From NCBI GenBank assembly GCA_018267475.1, contig JAFDYI010000005.1:124001-188000 (forward strand): 64,000 nucleotides of DNA. The letters run 5' to 3'. Under the pieces are notes generated by a model, which saw only the letters and a list, made by a program, of their open reading frames with translations, was not told the origin of the DNA and did not search any database. The stretch comes from Bacteroidota bacterium. Its GTDB lineage: Bacteria > Bacteroidota > Bacteroidia > B-17B0 > Aurantibacillaceae. Of the stretch, positions 1 through 8,346 are shown piece by piece (position 1 is the stretch's first letter; each line of letters starts with the position of its first letter). The translations under genes were made by a program, and so were the position numbers.

Positions 1-134
1 TCGGCGCGGACATCTAAGTGCTTTAGGGTAACTCCTTCTTTTATTTCGGAGGCCACCAAGCCCAAGGTTTGCGATACCATTTGTGCCGATATGCGCATCA
101 GCTCTATCTCTTCCGTTGTTTTTAGATAAATCAT
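1..134 (-). CDS. map: Type I methionine aminopeptidase, N-terminal fragment (runs off the left edge)
   Basis: Reading the minus strand from an ATG at 134-132 gives 44 codons that stay open to the window edge, starting MIYLKTTEEIELMRISAQMV and continuing with KEGVTLKHLD. This is the standard N-terminus of type I methionine aminopeptidase (the K-T-x-E-E-I-E-x-M-R pattern), the metalloenzyme that removes the initiator methionine from nascent proteins in the cytoplasm. The metal-binding residues lie outside the window. Its ATG overlaps the TGA stop of the upstream HAD gene (ATGA), so the two are probably translationally coupled and in one operon with gpmA. The identification rests on the N-terminal segment only. 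Confidence 0.85.
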   Translation of the reverse strand, partial: MIYLKTTEEIELMRISAQMVSQTLGLVASEIKEGVTLKHLDVRA

Positions 135-580
135 TTTCCTAGTATGCGTTTAAAAAAAGAACTTGTTCTCGGTTGAGAATTATAATGTGCTTCTTTGTTT
201 TTTATTTGATGATTAAACTCGCCTCCTTCGGGGTGTAGGTTTTGCCACACTTCGCTCCAGCCTATAAAACCGCCTACATTACGGTCGTCAATAAAAATAT
301 CGGCGTTTATTTTTCGGCTTATATTTGAGGCGTAATCCTCTTCGGGATAGCTTTTGTTTATTGCATAAAACTCAATGCCGTTTTGTTTGCAATAATCCAC
401 CGCTTCTTGCAAGGTATCTCCCGCGCGAAAAGTCCATAAAATAAGCTTATGTCCTTTGGCTTGCAGGGCTTTTAGGGTGTCAAAAGCAAAGAGCATTTCT
501 TTTCCTATCTTAGGGTATTTGTGCTCTACAATAGTTCCGTCAAAATCAACGGCAATTATTTTTCCTTCGTTGCTAATCAT
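131..580 (-). CDS. Small HAD-superfamily phosphatase (C0-type, BT_0820-like)
   Basis: A 149-residue cytoplasmic HAD hydrolase. Motif I is DFDGT (residues 12-16, nucleophile Asp12 and acid/base Asp14), motif II is the Thr of LWTFR (Thr50), and motif IV is the IDD pair at 97-99 (Asp98, Asp99). There is no obvious cap insertion, which is typical of the small C0 HAD proteins of Bacteroidota. Substrate cannot be read from the sequence; a small sugar phosphate or nucleotide-type substrate is plausible. The ATG overlaps the stop of gpmA by one base (TAATG) and its stop overlaps the start of map, so gpmA, this gene and map form a tightly coupled operon. Confidence 0.8.
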   Translation of the reverse strand: MISNEGKIIAVDFDGTIVEHKYPKIGKEMLFAFDTLKALQAKGHKLILWTFRAGDTLQEAVDYCKQNGIEFYAINKSYPEEDYASNISRKINADIFIDDRNVGGFIGWSEVWQNLHPEGGEFNHQIKNKEAHYNSQPRTSSFFKRILGK

Positions 581-1185
581 TATAGATTGTGGGTTTTTAA
601 CACATTAAGAGTCGTATCCAATTCATATAGGCGGGGCTGCGCGGTTCCAATTTCAAATTCTAAAATTTGGGCAGGCGTCATTTTTTCTAAGTGCATAATA
701 AGGGCGCGCAAGCTGTTTCCGTGGGCCGCAATTACGATGTTTTTTCCTGCTTTTAGCTTGGGGGCTATCTCCGTTTCAAAATACGGGATTACACGTTCTG
801 CGGTATCTTTTAGGCTCTCGCCGTGGGGCGGAGCTATATCGTAACTTCGGCGCCATATTTTTACTTGCTCATCGCCGTATTTAGCGGCTGTATCTGCTTT
901 GTTCAACCCTTGCAAATCGCCATACATACGTTCGTTCAGTGCTTTGTTGTAGGTAAGCGGAATGTGGTTTTGGCCACAAACTTCAAGTGCTAATTGCAAG
1001 GTTTTTTGCGCACGCTGCAAGGCCGATGCGTACCCCTCATCAAAACAAAAATTCTTTAACTTTACTCCGGCGGCTTTGGCTTCTTCTATGCCCTTTTCGC
1101 TTAGCGCTACATCTACCCACCCGGTAAATTTATTTTCTAAATTCCAAACCGACTGCCCATGCCTAAAAATAACTAATTGAGCCAT
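580..1185 (-). CDS. gpmA: 2,3-bisphosphoglycerate-dependent phosphoglycerate mutase
   Basis: Interconverts 3- and 2-phosphoglycerate in glycolysis and gluconeogenesis. The 201-residue protein has the RHG phosphohistidine motif at residues 8-10 (His9), the acid/base Glu85 in LNERMYG, the substrate-binding HGESL stretch at 121-125 and the second catalytic His155 in AAHGNSLR. It is shorter than the ~250-residue E. coli enzyme, in line with the compact bacterial variants that lack part of the C-terminal tail. It is the first gene of the gpmA-HAD-map operon, with a TACTTTTG -7 element 14 bases upstream of the ATG. Confidence 0.93.
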   Translation of the reverse strand: MAQLVIFRHGQSVWNLENKFTGWVDVALSEKGIEEAKAAGVKLKNFCFDEGYASALQRAQKTLQLALEVCGQNHIPLTYNKALNERMYGDLQGLNKADTAAKYGDEQVKIWRRSYDIAPPHGESLKDTAERVIPYFETEIAPKLKAGKNIVIAAHGNSLRALIMHLEKMTPAQILEFEIGTAQPRLYELDTTLNVLKTHNL

Positions 1186-1199
1186 AAAAAATTTTTAGA

Positions 1200-1207
1200 C
1201 AAAAGTA
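1200..1207 (-). promoter_or_regulatory. -7 promoter element of gpmA (TACTTTTG)
   Basis: Minus-strand TACTTTTG matches the Bacteroidota -7 consensus TAnnTTTG and ends 14 bases before the gpmA ATG. No TTG at the usual -33 spacing is visible, so only the -7 half is supported. Confidence 0.5.
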
Positions 1208-1253
1208 CAAAAAAAATGTGAGGTGCCGGGACACAAAAAAGGGGTGATTTTTT

Positions 1254-2552
1254 CTACTTTTTTATATTTTGTATTACCCACTTGGCATCGCTGGCAAGCA
1301 TCGAATCAACACTTATGTTATTTTTCTTTGCTTTTTCTTCTATAACACGCATCCATTTTTCATCAGCTTTTATGCGTTTTTTTAATGCTTCTATATCTTC
1401 CTTAAATTTTTTTTGTGTATTTTCTCCCTTCAGGGTATAGTACATATTTTCTATAAAACCCCAACCAAAAGTAGGTAAGGTGGCTTCAGTTGCCATAATT
1501 ATAAACACATCATGCTTGCTAATTTCTTCTTGTAAATTTACTTCGCTGGCATCTAATGGTTTTATATAGCTATCAGGATATATTTGTCGATTGTAATACC
1601 AAAAATGACTTTTATCAAACACTTTAGATATGCCAAAATTGAAAATACCCCAGTAATAACTATCTGAAACGACTAATACAGAAGGTTTTATCTTTCCCGA
1701 ATCAGATTGGAACTGCACTTCAGGCCAAGCCATATCAAAAGATTTTAGTTTAAACAAGATGTTCATTCCATCAGCCACATCGTATTCGCCGTCTTTAGGC
1801 TGGCATATTTCTACCTTATTCCAAAACAGATTAGGCATGTCTATGTTGCGTTTTTTTTCCATAAAACGAATAAGCGAATCAGCAGCTATGCAAGAGCCGT
1901 AATAACTCCAGTGTATGCCGTATTGAGTGTATAAAGGGTACTTTGATTTATTTTTTTGTTGGGCAAAATAGGTATTAAAGTCTATGTGGTCTATCGCTAA
2001 TTGTTTCGCTAATTTTATATACGTTTGATGATTCGTTTTTCCCTTTTTTGTTTTGCGGTTTTCAGGAAAATATTCCGGATAAAAAGTACCTTTTCCTGCG
2101 GCAAATGCTAGTATCAAATTTTTATTGAGTTTATGTAAGGTATCTTGAATAAACTTTAAACGTTGCATAATATGCGTGATGCTATCTTCGCCTACAAAAT
2201 CAGTTCCGTAATATGCTTTTATATAGGCTTCTTCATACAAATAATTTTCTTTACCTATTAACACGCCATTAGCTTTGGCTTTTTTAAACAGACTAAAAGC
2301 TATTTGGTTGTTGATGCGTATAAACAGGCTCCTTGCACCAAAAGTTTCGTTGATATATTTTTCTTGTTGCTCTTGATAAGTACCCAAAAACCAGCTCTCA
2401 ATGCTCCATTTAGATTCTTCCGGGATAATAATGGCTCCTTTTAATGGTTTTAGATCGAAAAGATGAATTGTTTTTTGTATGTATGGAAACGATAGTAGTA
2501 GTAGCAGCAAAAGCAACAACATCTTTTTTATGTAAGACTCTTTCTTTTGCAT
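1254..2552 (-). CDS. AlgX/AlgJ-like SGNH-fold protein for polysaccharide O-acetylation
   Basis: A 432-residue membrane-anchored or secreted protein. An N-terminal hydrophobic run (residues 11-25, nine or ten consecutive Leu) serves as signal anchor. The body has the features of the AlgX/AlgJ/DHHW family: FGARSLFIRINN (71-82), a conserved FAAGKGTFYPE block (150-160), YGIHWSYYG (211-219, His214) and the SGNH block VLVVSDSYYWG with probable nucleophile Ser298. The Asp usually found two residues before the His is Gly212 here. It lies 2 bp downstream of the MBOAT gene, and this AlgI/AlgX-like pairing is the usual arrangement for periplasmic O-acetylation of an exopolysaccharide or cell-wall glycan. 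The polymer is unknown. Confidence 0.8.
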   Translation of the reverse strand: MQKKESYIKKMLLLLLLLLLSFPYIQKTIHLFDLKPLKGAIIIPEESKWSIESWFLGTYQEQQEKYINETFGARSLFIRINNQIAFSLFKKAKANGVLIGKENYLYEEAYIKAYYGTDFVGEDSITHIMQRLKFIQDTLHKLNKNLILAFAAGKGTFYPEYFPENRKTKKGKTNHQTYIKLAKQLAIDHIDFNTYFAQQKNKSKYPLYTQYGIHWSYYGSCIAADSLIRFMEKKRNIDMPNLFWNKVEICQPKDGEYDVADGMNILFKLKSFDMAWPEVQFQSDSGKIKPSVLVVSDSYYWGIFNFGISKVFDKSHFWYYNRQIYPDSYIKPLDASEVNLQEEISKHDVFIIMATEATLPTFGWGFIENMYYTLKGENTQKKFKEDIEALKKRIKADEKWMRVIEEKAKKNNISVDSMLASDAKWVIQNIKK

Positions 2553-2554
2553 AG

Positions 2555-3979
2555 CTAAAATCTAAAATAAATAAAAGGATTAAACCCAAAAGAAGTGATA
2601 GAGGCTACGCAGAGTACAAACAATAAAATAGAGCCCGTAAACACTACTATGTGTTTTTTTATAGGATAGGAATGAAAATAAAGAGCGTCTTGAATTTTTT
2701 GACCGGTCTTGAAGTAAGCAAAAAAAGAAAACAAAAAAGCCAATGTTAAGAAAAAATAAAACTCATTATCTAACGTTACTATACTAGATACATTAAAAGA
2801 AAACATTTTTTTGATATACAAAAAAGCATTACTTAGTTTCTCTTCTCTAAAAAAAACCCAGCCTATTAGCACAATTAAAAAAGCAATAGAAGTACTAAAT
2901 AATTTATGTATTTTATCATACACCTTAGCTAAAAAAAAGCGCTCTATTACCAAAAAAAATCCGTGATAAGCTCCCCAAAAAACAAAACACCAAGATGCCC
3001 CGTGCCAAAGCCCAGAAGCTAAAAACACCAACCACAAATTAAGGTATAAACGCCCTTTTGAGGCAACTCTGTTTCCTCCTAATGGAATGTACAAATAATT
3101 CTTCATCCAGGCACCCAAAGAAATATGCCACCTACGCCAAAATTCCGTAATACTTTTAGATATATAGGGATTATTAAAGTTTTCAGGAAACACAAAACCC
3201 ATCATTTTAGCCAAACCAATAGCCATATCCGAATAACCTGAAAAATCAAAATAAATCTGAAAAGTGTAAGCCAAAATACCTATCCACGCTGTGTACGAAC
3301 TTATATCTGTAACAGGCATAGAAAAAATCATATCTGCTTGCTGCCCCATAGGATTGGCAAGAAGTACTTTTTTTGATAGGCCTAATGTAAAACGATAAAA
3401 ACCGGTGAGCTTAGCGTCAATAGTATCATTTTTAGTGCGATTGGTTATTTGGTCCGCTAAGTCGTGATAACGAACAATAGGCCCTGCAATAAGTTTAGGG
3501 AAAAGAATAATGTAGAGCTGGTAATCCCAAAAATTACTTAGCGGCTTGTGTACGCGCCTATACACATCTACCACATAGGTTATAGACTCAAAAGTGTAAA
3601 ACGAGATGCCAATAGGTAGCACCAATTTAGTCCATTGAATATCTTTAGCGCCGAAAGCAAACAAAAGGGTATTAACGTTTTCGATAAAAAAATTGGAGTA
3701 TTTAAAGTAAAAAAGCAAGCCTACATTCACCGAAACGGATAAAGCCAACATCCACTTCCTTGTTCCATTTTTTTGAACCTTATCCATCCATTGTACCAAA
3801 TGGAAATCAAGAAATGTAGTAGCTAATAATACAAACACAAATTTTGGAGCGCCCCAACTATAAAACAAAACACTAAACAATAGTATTATTAGGTTTTTGT
3901 ATTTTTTATCTGCAAGGAAGTATATAATTAAAAAGGCAGGTAAAAAATATAATAAAAATACGATACTGCTAAAAACCAT
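2555..3979 (-). CDS. MBOAT-family O-acyltransferase (AlgI-like)
   Basis: A 474-residue polytopic inner-membrane protein of the MBOAT family, thought to pass acetyl groups across the membrane to a periplasmic transferase. Family hallmarks are the FWRRWHISLGAW block (280-291, His285) and the catalytic-His block SGLWHGASWCFVFWGAYHG (322-340, His326). LPIGISFYTFESI (121-133) and YFDFSGYSDMAIG (243-255) are also typical of AlgI-like members. It is the first gene of the two-gene unit with the AlgX-like gene and diverges from the PorE-like gene, sharing a 62-bp intergenic region that carries a possible TACCTTAG -7 element for it. Confidence 0.9.
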   Translation of the reverse strand: MVFSSIVFLLYFLPAFLIIYFLADKKYKNLIILLFSVLFYSWGAPKFVFVLLATTFLDFHLVQWMDKVQKNGTRKWMLALSVSVNVGLLFYFKYSNFFIENVNTLLFAFGAKDIQWTKLVLPIGISFYTFESITYVVDVYRRVHKPLSNFWDYQLYIILFPKLIAGPIVRYHDLADQITNRTKNDTIDAKLTGFYRFTLGLSKKVLLANPMGQQADMIFSMPVTDISSYTAWIGILAYTFQIYFDFSGYSDMAIGLAKMMGFVFPENFNNPYISKSITEFWRRWHISLGAWMKNYLYIPLGGNRVASKGRLYLNLWLVFLASGLWHGASWCFVFWGAYHGFFLVIERFFLAKVYDKIHKLFSTSIAFLIVLIGWVFFREEKLSNAFLYIKKMFSFNVSSIVTLDNEFYFFLTLAFLFSFFAYFKTGQKIQDALYFHSYPIKKHIVVFTGSILLFVLCVASITSFGFNPFIYFRF

Positions 3980-3995
3980 ATATCAAACAATTTGG

Positions 3996-4003
3996 CTAAG
4001 GTA
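3996..4003 (-). promoter_or_regulatory. Possible -7 element for the MBOAT gene (TACCTTAG)
   Basis: One mismatch from TAnnTTTG, 16 bases upstream of the MBOAT ATG on the minus strand; a TTTG lies 24 bases further upstream, slightly longer than the usual spacing. Confidence 0.3.
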
Positions 4004-4019
4004 ATAGAAATTTTTATAC

Positions 4020-4027
4020 TAATTTTG
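4020..4027 (+). promoter_or_regulatory. -7 promoter element of the PorE-like gene (TAATTTTG)
   Basis: Exact TAnnTTTG match 14 bases before the ATG at 4042, in the divergent intergenic region. A TTTG at 3991-3994 is 25 bases upstream, longer than the usual ~20. Confidence 0.5.
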
Positions 4028-4041
4028 CAAACCTATTTATT

Positions 4042-6069
4042 ATGAATTTCACAAAAAACATACTGTATGTGTGCGCCTTGCTTTTTACCGGTCTGCATCT
4101 AAACGCACAAGAGGAAGACAAAAAAAATGCCTGCCCCGAACCGGAAAGTAAAAAAGCCATAGACCTTTATAAAAAAGGCAGCGATAAAAAAAAATATCCC
4201 AAACCCGAACGATTAAAATACCTACAAGAAGCTTTAAAGTTAGAGCCTACCTACGCAGAAGCAGCTATGGCTTTGGGCAACGAAATTGTAGTAAAATGCA
4301 AACTGGATAACCTGCCCTTTTCTACCGCATTACCTTATTTTAAAACGGCCGTAGCCGTATGCCCGCAAATACACTCCGAGCCGTATTACTACATTGGCTA
4401 CAGCTATTACGAAGATGCTAAAAACGATTCGGCTGTGAAATACTTAAATCTGTTTTTGAAATTTGTAGATGACGACGAAAAAAAGTTTTCTAAAGATTAT
4501 CAATTCGAACAGTATCAAGCCAAAGAAATGGTAAAATCAGCTAAAAAAGAAAGCGAACTAAAAAAGAAAGTAGTACCTTTTAGTCCGAAAGTATTGCTTC
4601 CTATTTCTACTGCCAACAGCGAGTACCTGCCTTATTTATCGCCTGATGAAACTTTGTTTTTGTTTACCCGCACCCAACTAGACCAAAGCAAAGACCGCAT
4701 ATACCAAACCGATAAAGAAAAAGAAGTTTTTACCATATCACACAAACAAAAAGACGGCACCTTTGACATAGGCAGTCCTATGCCCTATCCTTTTAATACC
4801 AACAATAATGAAGGGGGCGCCTGTTTGAGCATTGACAACAAACACCTTTTTTACACCATCTATAAAATGGAAGGAGGCACACAGCCCAATGCCGATATTT
4901 ATTACAGCGATTTAGTAGATGGTGAGTGGACTGAAATAAAAAAAGTACCTAACATCAATCACCCTATTTATTGGGATTCGCAACCCTCCATATCCGCCGA
5001 TGGCAATGTATTGTACTTTGTTAGCGACCGCCCGGGTGGTTTAGGCAAAATTGATGTTTGGAAAAGCGAGCGCCACCCGCTTACCAAGCAGTGGCAAGCA
5101 CCGGTAAACATGGGACCGAAAATTAACACCTCAGGGAACGAGAAAAACCCATTCATGCACTCGGATTCAGAAACTTTATACTACAGTAGCGATGGTCTTT
5201 TTGGTTTTGGCGGCTACGATATTTTTTATGCACGAAAAGATGATAAAGGGAATTGGAAAGATCCGGAAAACATAGGCTACCCTATAAATACCGATGCCGA
5301 TGATGTCGGATTTTTTACTAGCACCGATGGCAAATACGGCTACTTTTGTTCGGATAACATAGGCTCTATGCGCGGAAAAGGGATAGGCAAATACGATGTG
5401 TATTATTTTGATTTATACAAAGAAGCACGCCCTGAAGCGGTAACTTTTGTACGCGGCGAAGTAAAACAACCCGATGGCGCCCCCATAGTTAATGCCCAAG
5501 TAGAACTAAAAGATACAAAAACAAAAGAAATAATAAAAGCCGTATATGACAGCACCGATGGGGGCTATGTAGCAGCCGTCAATTTAAAAAAACACAAAGA
5601 TCCCTTACTGGTTTCTGTGAAAGCCCCCGATTACTCGTTTGCATCAAAAACAGTAGATATAAAAGAGGCCAGCTTTGATAAACCTCCGGCGCCAACAAGT
5701 CTCAGTGTAGAAAAAGCTGAAAAAGGAAAATCGTTTGTTATAGACAATATCTTGTATGCCACCGGAGCAGCCGATTTATACCCTCAGTCATTCAACACCT
5801 TAGATGAGTTTGCCGATTATCTAAAAATAAACCCCAATATGAAAGTAGAAATACAAGGGCACACCGATAATGTAGGCAACGAAGCGGATAACAAATTGTT
5901 GTCTGAAAAACGCGCGGCTAACGTAAAAAAATACTTGGAAACAAAAGGCATTGATTCCAAACGAGTAACCGCTAAAGGTTACGGATCTAGCAAACCCATA
6001 GCCAGCAACAGCAGCGTAGAAGGCAAAGCTAAAAACCGCCGAACCGAGTTTTTAATTTTGGATAAATAA
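4042..6069 (+). CDS. PorE-like OmpA-family protein (TPR, beta-propeller, CRD, OmpA domains)
   Basis: A 675-residue exported protein. Order of domains: signal peptide (1-23, ending LNAQ), TPR-like helices (about 38-150), a PD40/WD40-type propeller (about 185-460, with repeated S-x-D-x-x-x-L-Y/F strands such as SISADGNVLYFVSDRPGG), a carboxypeptidase-regulatory-like beta-sandwich (about 468-545) and a C-terminal OmpA peptidoglycan-binding domain (565-675) with GHTDNVG at 606-612 and NRRTEF at 665-670. This order and length match PorE, the T9SS component that ties the PorK/N ring to peptidoglycan. Bacteroidota encode several similar OmpA proteins, so PorE itself is likely but not certain. No lipobox is evident. 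Confidence 0.75.
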   Translation: MNFTKNILYVCALLFTGLHLNAQEEDKKNACPEPESKKAIDLYKKGSDKKKYPKPERLKYLQEALKLEPTYAEAAMALGNEIVVKCKLDNLPFSTALPYFKTAVAVCPQIHSEPYYYIGYSYYEDAKNDSAVKYLNLFLKFVDDDEKKFSKDYQFEQYQAKEMVKSAKKESELKKKVVPFSPKVLLPISTANSEYLPYLSPDETLFLFTRTQLDQSKDRIYQTDKEKEVFTISHKQKDGTFDIGSPMPYPFNTNNNEGGACLSIDNKHLFYTIYKMEGGTQPNADIYYSDLVDGEWTEIKKVPNINHPIYWDSQPSISADGNVLYFVSDRPGGLGKIDVWKSERHPLTKQWQAPVNMGPKINTSGNEKNPFMHSDSETLYYSSDGLFGFGGYDIFYARKDDKGNWKDPENIGYPINTDADDVGFFTSTDGKYGYFCSDNIGSMRGKGIGKYDVYYFDLYKEARPEAVTFVRGEVKQPDGAPIVNAQVELKDTKTKEIIKAVYDSTDGGYVAAVNLKKHKDPLLVSVKAPDYSFASKTVDIKEASFDKPPAPTSLSVEKAEKGKSFVIDNILYATGAADLYPQSFNTLDEFADYLKINPNMKVEIQGHTDNVGNEADNKLLSEKRAANVKKYLETKGIDSKRVTAKGYGSSKPIASNSSVEGKAKNRRTEFLILDK

Positions 6070-6073
6070 AAAA

Positions 6074-6790
6074 TCAATCCATAAAATCGGCTATGGCCGA
6101 TAGGCGGTCTAAAATTTCGGGGTGTTTCAAGCGGGCACTCAATATATCGATTCCCTGTTTTGTAGCATCATCTTTAGTAAGCGCATGCGTTTGATACAGC
6201 ATCGTTTTTAAAATGCCAACAGCTTCTTTTTTGCACGACTTCATAGAATTCATCACATTAAGAAGCGTTTGTTCTACTTGGTCGGGGCCGCATATTTCAT
6301 CTACTAAAGCCCATTTCTCTGCTGTATCGGCAGCGTAGTTTTGCCCGGTAAACATCATTTTTCGTACATGCGAAGGAGCCAATTTGTTAAGCAAAGCCGG
6401 CATAATCATACCCGGCACTAAGCCCAACAAGCCTTCGGGCAATGAGAAAGTAGCTGCCGGAGTGGCAATTACGTAATCGGCTGCGCAAACCATTCCCATG
6501 CCTCCACCCGATGCAGCACCATCTACCAAAGCAATAGAAATAAAAGAGGCCGTTTGTAATTTTTTTAAAAAAGAAGCATAGGTATGCATCTCTTTGGTAA
6601 AACTTTTATCCGCATGAGCCACCACCCACTTTAAATCTAATCCTTTACAAAAAATACCGGAGCTCCCTTTTAAAAGCACAAAACGAATTTCACTTTTTTC
6701 TATTTCGTTTACTTGATTTAGTAATGCTTCGATAGAGTTGGGGTTCAAATAAGCCGGTATGTTTATTTCGTGCATCATGGGTATTATCAT
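6074..6790 (-). CDS. Enoyl-CoA hydratase/isomerase-family (crotonase-fold) protein
   Basis: A 238-residue crotonase-fold protein. The CoA/oxyanion-hole elements are present: CKGLDLKW (48-55) and DGAASGGGMGM (90-100). Of the two catalytic glutamates of true hydratases only the second is retained (Glu119 in SLPEG); the position of the first is Gly99. It may therefore be an isomerase or another crotonase activity rather than a classical hydratase. Its ATG overlaps the TGA of hutI (ATGA), indicating one transcript with hutI, and it converges on the PorE-like gene with a 4-bp gap. The pathway is not evident. Confidence 0.75.
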   Translation of the reverse strand: MIIPMMHEINIPAYLNPNSIEALLNQVNEIEKSEIRFVLLKGSSGIFCKGLDLKWVVAHADKSFTKEMHTYASFLKKLQTASFISIALVDGAASGGGMGMVCAADYVIATPAATFSLPEGLLGLVPGMIMPALLNKLAPSHVRKMMFTGQNYAADTAEKWALVDEICGPDQVEQTLLNVMNSMKSCKKEAVGILKTMLYQTHALTKDDATKQGIDILSARLKHPEILDRLSAIADFMD

Positions 6791-8037
6791 TTTACAAGGG
6801 TTCCGTTTAAAAATACAGATTCTATCATATTGCTTCCAAAAGCATACGCTATAAAATCGCTGGAAGGAATTTTTTTTGTAATCAATATATTTGCTTTTTT
6901 TCCTATACTAATGCTGCCTAACTCTTTTTCTACATTCATGGCATAGGCACTATTTAAGGTAGCGGCGTTAATGGCCTCGTTAGGTGTTATTTTGTATTGA
7001 ATGCAAGCAATGCTTTGCATTAAATTCATATTACCGGTAGGGCTTGTACCCGGGTTGTAATCGCTGGATATAGCTAAAGGCAAACCGGCATCTATCATGT
7101 TGCGGGCGGGCGGATTGGGTAAGCCGATAAAGTAAGCCGCGCCCGGTAAAATAACCGGCATGGTTTTCGACGCCAGCAGAAGCTGTATATCCGCCTCATT
7201 TACATACTCTAAATGATCTACGCTAATAGCGCCGCATCTTGTTCCGGCTTCTACGCCGCCACTGTGGCTCATTTGCTGGGCATGTACTTTTGGTATAAGT
7301 CCGTATTTTTTTCCGGCTTCTAAAATGGTTATGGTTTCATCAAAAGAAAAATAATTTTGTTCGCAAAAAACGTCTATAAATTCAGCTAATTTTTCTTGAG
7401 CTACCATCGGTATCATTTCGTTAATAATAATATCCATATAAGCGCGTTTGTTGTGCTTATACTCTTGCGGAAAGGCATGAGCACCTAAAAAAGTTGCTTT
7501 TATAGTAAGAGGGCTGTGTTCTTTTATTTTTTTGATAACACGCAGCATTTTCAACTCGCTTTCAAGCGATAAGCCGTAGCCGCTTTTTATCTCTACTGCA
7601 CCGGTGCCTTGTTGTATCATTTCTTGCAAGCGAGGCAGCGCCTGCTGTATCAATTCTTCTTCTGATGCGTTTTGTAGTTTTTTTACCGAATTTAAAATAC
7701 CACCTCCACGCTGCGCAATTTCTTCGTATGACAGGCCGCGTATTCGGTCGGTAAACTCCTGTTCGCGGCTGCCCGCATATACAATATGCGTATGACTATC
7801 TACCCAGCAAGGAAAAACCATTTTTTCGGCAGCATCTATTACCTGCAGGTCTTTCCAATCGGCAATGCCCGGAAAGTCAGCCATAGTGCCGTAATCGGCA
7901 ATAATTCCATTATCTATAGCCAGCCAGGCATCGCTAATGCAAGGGAGGCTGTCCATCTCTTTTCCTTTTACAACAAAAGCTCCATCTTCTCGTACCTGAA
8001 CTAGCTTTTTGATGTTTTTTATTAAAATTTTTTGCAT
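6787..8037 (-). CDS. hutI: Imidazolonepropionase (histidine degradation)
   Basis: Hydrolyses 4-imidazolone-5-propanoate to N-formimidoyl-L-glutamate, the third step of histidine degradation. The amidohydrolase metal site begins with DSHTHIVYAG (His82 and His84), followed by family blocks FTDRIRGLSYEEIAQRGGGI, EIKSGYGLSLESELKMLRV, HAQQMSHSGG, SVDHLEYV and SSDYNPGTSPTGNM. Length from this start is 416 residues, normal for HutI. A longer reading frame starts at a TTG at 8058, but the ATG at 8037 (MQKILIKN) is preferred because it aligns with the family N-terminus. The other hut genes are not in the window; the partner here is a crotonase-fold gene overlapping by 4 bp. Confidence 0.92.
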   Translation of the reverse strand: MQKILIKNIKKLVQVREDGAFVVKGKEMDSLPCISDAWLAIDNGIIADYGTMADFPGIADWKDLQVIDAAEKMVFPCWVDSHTHIVYAGSREQEFTDRIRGLSYEEIAQRGGGILNSVKKLQNASEEELIQQALPRLQEMIQQGTGAVEIKSGYGLSLESELKMLRVIKKIKEHSPLTIKATFLGAHAFPQEYKHNKRAYMDIIINEMIPMVAQEKLAEFIDVFCEQNYFSFDETITILEAGKKYGLIPKVHAQQMSHSGGVEAGTRCGAISVDHLEYVNEADIQLLLASKTMPVILPGAAYFIGLPNPPARNMIDAGLPLAISSDYNPGTSPTGNMNLMQSIACIQYKITPNEAINAATLNSAYAMNVEKELGSISIGKKANILITKKIPSSDFIAYAFGSNMIESVFLNGTLVK

Positions 8038-8346
8038 ATTACTCTTTACAGAAACCAAAAGGGGGCTTGTTGCTACTTAGTTTAACGACTGATTTCCTCA
8101 CAAAAATATCATTTTTTATTGAAAAAAAGGGGATCGTTTTTTTTAAAAAAGCTAAAAAGAAAAAAAGCCTTTGTGTGGGCATCACAAAGCTACTTACTTC
8201 GTTTATTTTCTTTTTTTAATACTTTTTAACAAGTAAAATCCTACATTCTGAAGATGTTTTAACGTGCATTTACCTCTAATGTTTTGCAAAAGCATTTTTA
8301 TTTTCGTAATTTTGTAGCATCACCATCAACAAAAAAAAACAAAAAA
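8038..8346. other. 309-bp divergent intergenic region between hutI and the C10 protease gene
   Basis: Very AT-rich. It holds the protease promoter (8284-8314). An imperfect hairpin (agcctttgtg / cacaaagct around 8165-8190) is visible but not followed by a T-tract in either useful direction. No convincing hutI promoter was found. No coding potential seen. Confidence 0.5.
8284..8314 (+). promoter_or_regulatory. Promoter of the C10 protease gene (TTG, 20-bp spacer, TAATTTTG)
   Basis: A TTTTG ending at 8286 is separated by exactly 20 bases from TAATTTTG at 8307-8314. This fits the Bacteroidota housekeeping consensus (TTTG, about 19-21 bases, TAnnTTTG). Expected transcription start is close to 8320, giving a leader of about 27 bases before the ATG at 8347. 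This is the best two-part promoter in the window. Confidence 0.7.

Noticed and set aside
8165-8190. Hairpin as a riboswitch or terminator between hutI and the protease gene
   Set aside because: Imperfect stem with no T-tract in a useful direction, upstream of the protease promoter, and no recognised riboswitch core.
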